Positions 58,581-64,000 of a DNA stretch of 64,000 nt are shown here, piece by piece (the first letter of the stretch is position 1; each line of letters begins with the position of its first letter). The position numbers and the translations under genes were made by a program. The DNA comes from Rhynchosporium graminicola. Its lineage: Eukaryota; Ascomycota; Leotiomycetes; Helotiales; Ploettnerulaceae. The notes under the pieces were generated by a model. That model saw only the letters and a program-made list of their open reading frames with translations, had not been told where the DNA came from and made no database searches. Location: positions 472,577 to 536,576 of the forward strand of contig FJUW01000016.1 of assembly GCA_900074885.1 (NCBI GenBank). The letters are read 5' to 3'.

Positions 58581-59717
58581 ATGGCGCAGCAATCAGATCC
58601 CGAACCCGGTAGCGTGACGTCGATCATATCTCTAGAGAAACAGTTTGGAAAGAGCAGTAAGCTTCCAGAAATATTATCTGGATCTTTATCTTCGAGAACT
58701 TGTGCGCGAAATCTGCTGACATTTGAGTCAGACCTCGATAACCGAGAAGAAGAGCAGTCTTCACAGTCCCGCCAGCCATCAGGAGAGTCATTCCATACCA
58801 ATGACACCGAAAGTTGTCGACGCGCTCCTGAGGATGTTTCCTTGCGGAAGGAGTCTTGGACCAACCTGACCCTCCCGCAATATTCCGGGGATTTCATATA
58901 TGTCGTTTCTCAAGTCGGTTTCGTGGGCTTTGTTAGAGATCTTGAGGAGTTGAATGGGAATTTCGTCTTGCCGCCGTATATCATTCGCGCGAGATGGAAC
59001 AGATTACTTGAGCAAAAGCATGCAGAGTGGTATCCATGCGATGCTAGCTTGAGCGAAGAGGAGAAAGCCAAAGCACTGCGGTCTGCTAAGAGGTTGGTAA
59101 GTGGCGCAATCATGGGATTCGAAGATGTTTTTGAATTTCAGGAAATCGTTTTGGCAATCTAGGATGTGTTTCTTTTTTCTTTTTCTGGTGTCCAAAAACA
59201 CCTCGCGAGGGATGGACGATGAATTTGGAATGGCTGTTGCAGGACGAGTGCCCTTTGCCCACTCCCCTGCTACGTTCTCGAAATCATCAGGTGGGTTTCT
59301 CACGATTTGCTCTAATGTAATTCTTGGGCGTAGGAAAGTAGGAAGAATTACACGAAATACCGGATAAGTACGTTTGGCATGGACAAATGGACCCAGATTA
59401 AAGCCGAGATGAAGATCAAGGCGACTATGTTAAGGCGGAGGTCCAGGAGAGCGAAGACGGCGCTGAAGAGGGAGCGAAAGGTCGGTGAGGAAATGGTCTT
59501 GGGTAATAGTCTTGACAAGCCGGTAGGTATCAAGAAGATGTCGAACAGGAAGAAGAGGCCGACCCGTAGGGAGAGGGAGGCCATGAAGGATGCCATTGCG
59601 AAGAGACTACAGTCGACGACGGAAGCTCCCCATCTACTTCCTTTGGAGGAAGAGGATGCAGCTGTGTCTGTGCCGGGCCTGGGACGTGATGTGGATCTTG
59701 AGATGGAGCTTTGTTAG
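58581..59717 (+). CDS. Unassigned protein with basic C-terminal half, 326 aa (tentative exon joins)
   Basis: Three phase-0 exons are proposed: 58581-59096, 59210-59290 and 59334-59717. The first gives a Ser/Glu-rich N-terminus, then DFIYVVSQVGFVGFVRDLEE and LPPYIIRARWNRLLEQKHAE. The joins give SAKRL|GWTMNLEWLLQDE and then a strongly basic part (ATMLRRRSRRAKTALKRERK, NRKKRPTRREREAMK), ending in an acidic tail. The basic part could be a nuclear localisation or nucleic-acid-binding segment. I do not recognise the family. The first intron's 3' site (CGCGAG) is poor, so it may be that exon 1 ends in its own stop at 59160 and the rest is a second gene. Confidence 0.5.
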
Positions 59718-62700
59718 TGAGGAGACCCAGAATCTGTAGGATGCAAAAACGATGGCTGAGAAGCGCAGAACTACGTAGCGTTAAATTATCTTGTAAAATT
59801 ACGAAGGAGTCTGATTGCGCTTGTGCTCATGAACTCTACAGCTACGATATGTTGCATACCACCTATCCCGACTACCCGGTCCCAGATCCAAATATCCCCC
59901 ATCTCCAGATTTTGATATAGATAAGCCTATCCCTCCCTCTTCTCCTCACATGCCACACAGAAAACACCTTACTTTCACTATTTCCAAAAGTCTCCATCCT
60001 CTATCCCCCATAAACCCTTGCCTCACTTTGCCATTTACCCCGGGGCGCCTAACCGAGCCAGCCAGCCACAACCTATCAATAGAATCGCGCATACGACGAT
60101 TGATTGGTAATGAATCGAGGCGCACCGCACGAGATTGCAGCGCGTGAAATTGACCGAAGGCTAGGTTAAGAGATCAGGGAAGTTGCGTCTATGTGGGAAC
60201 GTGGATTTCGTGCAACATCTGCCTGCCGCGAAGGTAGAGAAAAGTTGTGTGTTTTCGCGATGTGTCTTCGAAGGGTCTGGCGAGGAAGAACGTATGAATT
60301 GCGGGCCAACAAAATGATCTTGCTTCATCTTGAATTTTTTGCTTCGAGGTGTTCCTTGTTATCATCGCTGGCCTGCTTGCAAGGCGTTCTAGGAAAGAGG
60401 CATGTCCTTTCGAGGGTTGACTCATCAAAAAAATGTGTATGTCATCTTGTTTCCATTCTATTATATGTTCTCGATTTGACGGAACGTAGCCTGCCACTGG
60501 CGTTGTGGAAGAGGAGATGGATGGGCTTGAAGCGTTAGACTTTTGACAGGTATATACGCCACGCAAGGCAGGTTTAGTTACTACAGATATAGTGGCAGAG
60601 AAGAGTTGTAATGAGATGTCCCTACTTGGTTACTGGTTGAGGAGAGACGAGTTTTGTGGTCACTCAACATTCGAAGCCTTCGTATCTTGTAAGTGTTTCG
60701 AGGAGGAAAGGGAGGTGGATCCTGGGGCCGGTTAGCGATTTGTTTTGATATCTTCCATTGAAAGTACCCTCCAAAGTCCTGATATATAGAGCTTTGCGTA
60801 GTATTTAGGCAGTGATGGACCCGCTCAAGCGTCCGAAGGAGCAATTTCTGTCTCGCGTAGACTAACGCAATGAATGGCCCACGTGGTGCGTGTCGGTCCG
60901 TCAAAACATTGCTGCTCCCGGACGAAGAACTTGAAGAAGGAAAAGAAGACTTGATTTGCTTTCCTCCGAGTTTGGGAGGGAAAGAACTGGCTGGAGATAC
61001 GGGGGGGTGTTAGATAAACACTTGCCGACCGGATCAGTACCATCCACGGTCCATCCCAGGTCGTTACCAGAGTTGACAAGAATCCAGACCTAAAAAAACC
61101 ATCTTGCAGGCTACGACGAAGATCAGCTTATGCAACGGCCTTAAGTCCTCCAAGATAAGACAGCCTAGGGTGACTAGGAAATCTCCTATGATCCAATAGC
61201 TCTCGAACTTCACCCACAAACCAACAGTACCTGTGTTGTCGACTACCACAATAGAGCAACTCGTAGAAACGGGCCGAAGACAGAGACGGGACGGCATCCA
61301 TGATTACCTCTCGACTTGGCTTGAGTGTACATCTTGTGAAGTAATCACCAGTGCCGATCCATACGACACGAATGCGTACTACTATTCGGGACTTCCGCTA
61401 AGGAAGAGGATTCACCTATTCCATCTGTCTTTTCACTAGGATGACGGCAATGTGTCTTATCTGGAGCTGTCTATAGGCGGAGACGAAGATTCGAGCTGGC
61501 AGCTGACCGCTTCCTGATGTCTAGATGCCGCCTGGGGTAAGAGCTAGTCAATATGGGGATTGCTATCAAGCATGGCCGGCGGCGAGGTTGTTCCCCTCCA
61601 GTTTGTGATGTCCTCGTGATATGATTAGGAGAGTATTACTCATTACAACGCGCAGGCAACAAGTGGATTGGATGCATATCATCATGGGGCGAGGGTGAAT
61701 ATGGTGAGGGATTGGCTCTTGCACCTGGTCTCTAATCTTGCAAGATTCGGTGACCAATATCGTGTCCTCTTGAGTTCATAAATGGCTCATACCTCTCACC
61801 TTGTGCTAAGAAAAGAAGGCTTAGTGTGCTCCAATTACAATCTCTAGGCAGGATGAGAACGTCATGTCTCTATATGAGAATCGGGATTGGTTTTCAATGG
61901 ATGTTGTTCTTGTATAATTGAAGCATGTTACGGAACGCAGCAAATGATAGTCGATAACAACCTTCTTCAACATACTTCGGTTGGCGTATAGTCAAGCTAG
62001 AATGTTATAGCTCCATCTGCGGTACTGGTATGCTTGTCAGGTTCTAAGAACGTGGTCGTACATGGTATGGACGAACACGCAAGGGGCATGCGAAGGAATC
62101 TGGCTTATCTTGTCAAGCACCTCTCTGCGTTTGGTACCTTGGTTATAGGTGAAGGCAATATCTTTCGGGTCCCGAATTTCTACGAAAAGACGCATGGCGA
62201 TACACCGGTACGGCATAACATGTACCTAGATCTTGACTTGCTACCTGAGTCTTTCGTGAGAACCTGTTCGGGCAGAAAGTGGAGGTGTCTACGAGGGTCT
62301 GGCTACCTGGGTTTCGAGCCGATCCGCGTTCCTACTGCTTTTGGCTTCCTCCCGCAATAGCTTCAGAGTATCAAGGGTCTTCAACTAGGTACTAGCAGAA
62401 TGACGCCGCAAGGGTCCAGGAATAAGGACAAAACTGGTCCGTAGATGTGGAGGAAGGAGGCAAGAGGAAAGGGTGCGTTTGACAATATTTGCATTTCTAG
62501 ATTTCATGCTCGACGATCGAACAATAGCAGATCTGTAAGACGTATCAAGAATCGCGAGCGGTATTTTGAAAATTTCCCCTCTAGTTTGCGAAAACCGACA
62601 CTTGACAACACTTAAGCCATTAGGTCTCTTGACCTTATGTGAAATTATAAATAGTTCTTTTGACCTCTCTCTCGTGTGGTCTCCATGGCTCACGGGTGAG

Positions 62701-64000
62701 ATCAGAAATCAATTCGAGAGCGTAGTGAGTTCTCATTTCGAGCCATATAACTCAGAAAATGCATCTTCATCCTTGTACTCTTTCCTTCCTCACCGGGTGG
62801 TGCCCAACTCAAGATGTGTTGAACGGGCCTGAGCAGTCGAAACATTAAAGCCGTCTAGGAAAGATACGACGCATTTCCATCAAATTCTAAGCTCTGACAA
62901 TAATTGTATGATAACTGTGCAACGTAGATAGAACTCCATGATAAGATTATCTTCATATCAAAGCCCACTCATCGCATTTGCACGTCCCGTGTCAGGCCGT
63001 GGATTTTGCGGTCTGATATTCAAATAAGCAGTCCCTTTTATGAACTACGTGCGTTATAACTTCATGCACTATAGGGTAATAGGGTATGATTGTATCGAGC
63101 TGAATTAGTGAAGTTGACTGGAGTCCAAGATCTCCTCGATAGCCCCGAGAATAACACCACGTTACTCGGAGGTAGCTCCCAATGGGGCAGTATGGGGATG
63201 GGTGTCTGGGATCGTGGCTATCATGCCTGTCTTGTCGCCACAATCGGAGATTAAAACACGTTCGAGAAAGGGTGTCTCCGGTACTCGAGCCGGCTCCGAG
63301 ATACTCGTACCAAGCTCACAAATTACCTCCGTAGTTCCTCGTGTCATATTGGCCACGCTATCGCACATGGACTATGTGATTCAGCCAAGATCTGCAGCTT
63401 CATGATTTTTGTAGATGCTTCCATGCCCAGGAACCATTTTTGATTATTCAGGATTCGGAGGAAGATGTTCCTTTAATGCGTGGTGATGCCGGTGGTCCAC
63501 AATCCAAGCTCAACCACTCACTCAACCCTGTGGGAGATGGCATGGTTGAGCTTGAGCTTGGGGCATTATTGGGCCCTCCCAAATGGTTGGTGATAGCTGC
63601 AAGGGCCCTTGACCCCTCGATTGCACCCCTGTTTTCTTCAACGGATGTGTGGCAAATGGATAGTCGAAGATTATGGCGACTCTCGGGTTGCTCGGGTAGC
63701 ATCAGGGAAGAGCCGCGTTTGCTGTAACCATCGAGTCCTGAATATGTCTTACTGATGCATATATCGCGCCTAGTGAAATTCAAAGATGTAACAACATTAT
63801 TGATGTCAAACATAGACTGAGTTCATCGAGCTGGCCGAAGTTCGGAACATTAAAGGTGTGCAGCCCCTGCCGTGTGTTCTCCTGGGTATAAATTGCTGAT
63901 CAGGTAGACCAGATCCTAGGCATGGAGGATGTCCTCTGTTCGCAATAGGCCGAATAGCATATCTTGGAAATTGCGGCTACAGCTACCTGCTTGTCACAAT
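59718..64000. other. 4.3-kb right-hand region without supported genes
   Basis: Only short open frames. The longest are 125 codons at 60189-60566 (minus), 108 codons at 62034-62360 (plus) and 121 codons at 63448-63813 (minus). None has a recognisable motif, signal peptide or membrane span. A gene with small exons could be missed here. Confidence 0.45.

Noticed and set aside
62034..62360. 108-codon plus-strand frame as a gene
   Set aside because: Some protein-like stretches, but its start is not an ATG and no family is recognised.

Overview
This is nuclear DNA from a filamentous ascomycete (Pezizomycotina). Genes are split by short introns of about 45-110 nt with clear GT...AG ends and CTAAC/CTGAC-type branch points. 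The gene set is typical of such fungi: palC, scytalone dehydratase for DHN-melanin, L-arabinitol 4-dehydrogenase, SPT8, cyclin C/SSN8, a Pth11/SAT20-like seven-helix membrane protein and a HET relic. The melanin gene and the overall flavour suggest Leotiomycetes or a neighbouring class, but that placement is inference. I rebuilt exon structures by hand. Most joins give a full-length family member with a length divisible by three.

Layout. 0-4.6 kb: 3' end of a fungal transcription factor, a membrane-anchored short-chain dehydrogenase, and an F-box/Cys-rich protein whose 5' end I cannot resolve. 4.6-7.9 kb: no intact gene, one decayed coding patch. 7.9-24.5 kb is gene-dense housekeeping DNA: a rhodopsin-like membrane protein, SET-domain methyltransferase, COQ4, PDCD5, COQ3, phosphoserine phosphatase, palC, SSN8, DBP8, a decayed patch, and a CUS2/HTATSF1-like splicing factor. 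24.7-35 kb: GABA transaminase, scytalone dehydratase, RAD14/XPA, an AT-rich RIP-like block, DAHP synthase, and L-arabinitol 4-dehydrogenase. 35-38.9 kb: a gene-free stretch with a candidate MITE and a fold-back repeat element. 38.9-44.3 kb: SPT8, a PNPOx-like flavoprotein, and PDX1/SNZ. 45.3-46.3 kb: a broken HET gene. 46.7-59.7 kb: a four-exon 79-aa zinc-finger gene, a small secreted Cys-rich protein, a 928-aa tail-anchored-looking protein, an intracellular GH13 alpha-amylase, and an unassigned basic protein. 59.7-64 kb: nothing I can support.

Functional links: COQ4 and COQ3 (ubiquinone synthesis) lie about 1 kb apart with PDCD5 between them. PDX1 (vitamin B6 synthesis) is convergent with a PNPOx-fold protein. 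Several genes share short divergent promoters (SET/COQ4 128 bp, PDCD5/COQ3 288 bp, palC/SSN8 437 bp). Repeats sit between genes and look old. I found no tRNA, rRNA, CRISPR or intact transposon. The most unusual items are the fold-back repeat family with copies at 37.2 and 58.2 kb, the broken HET gene, the GC-AG intron in RAD14, the 11-nt microexon in PDCD5, and the secreted Cys-rich effector-like protein.
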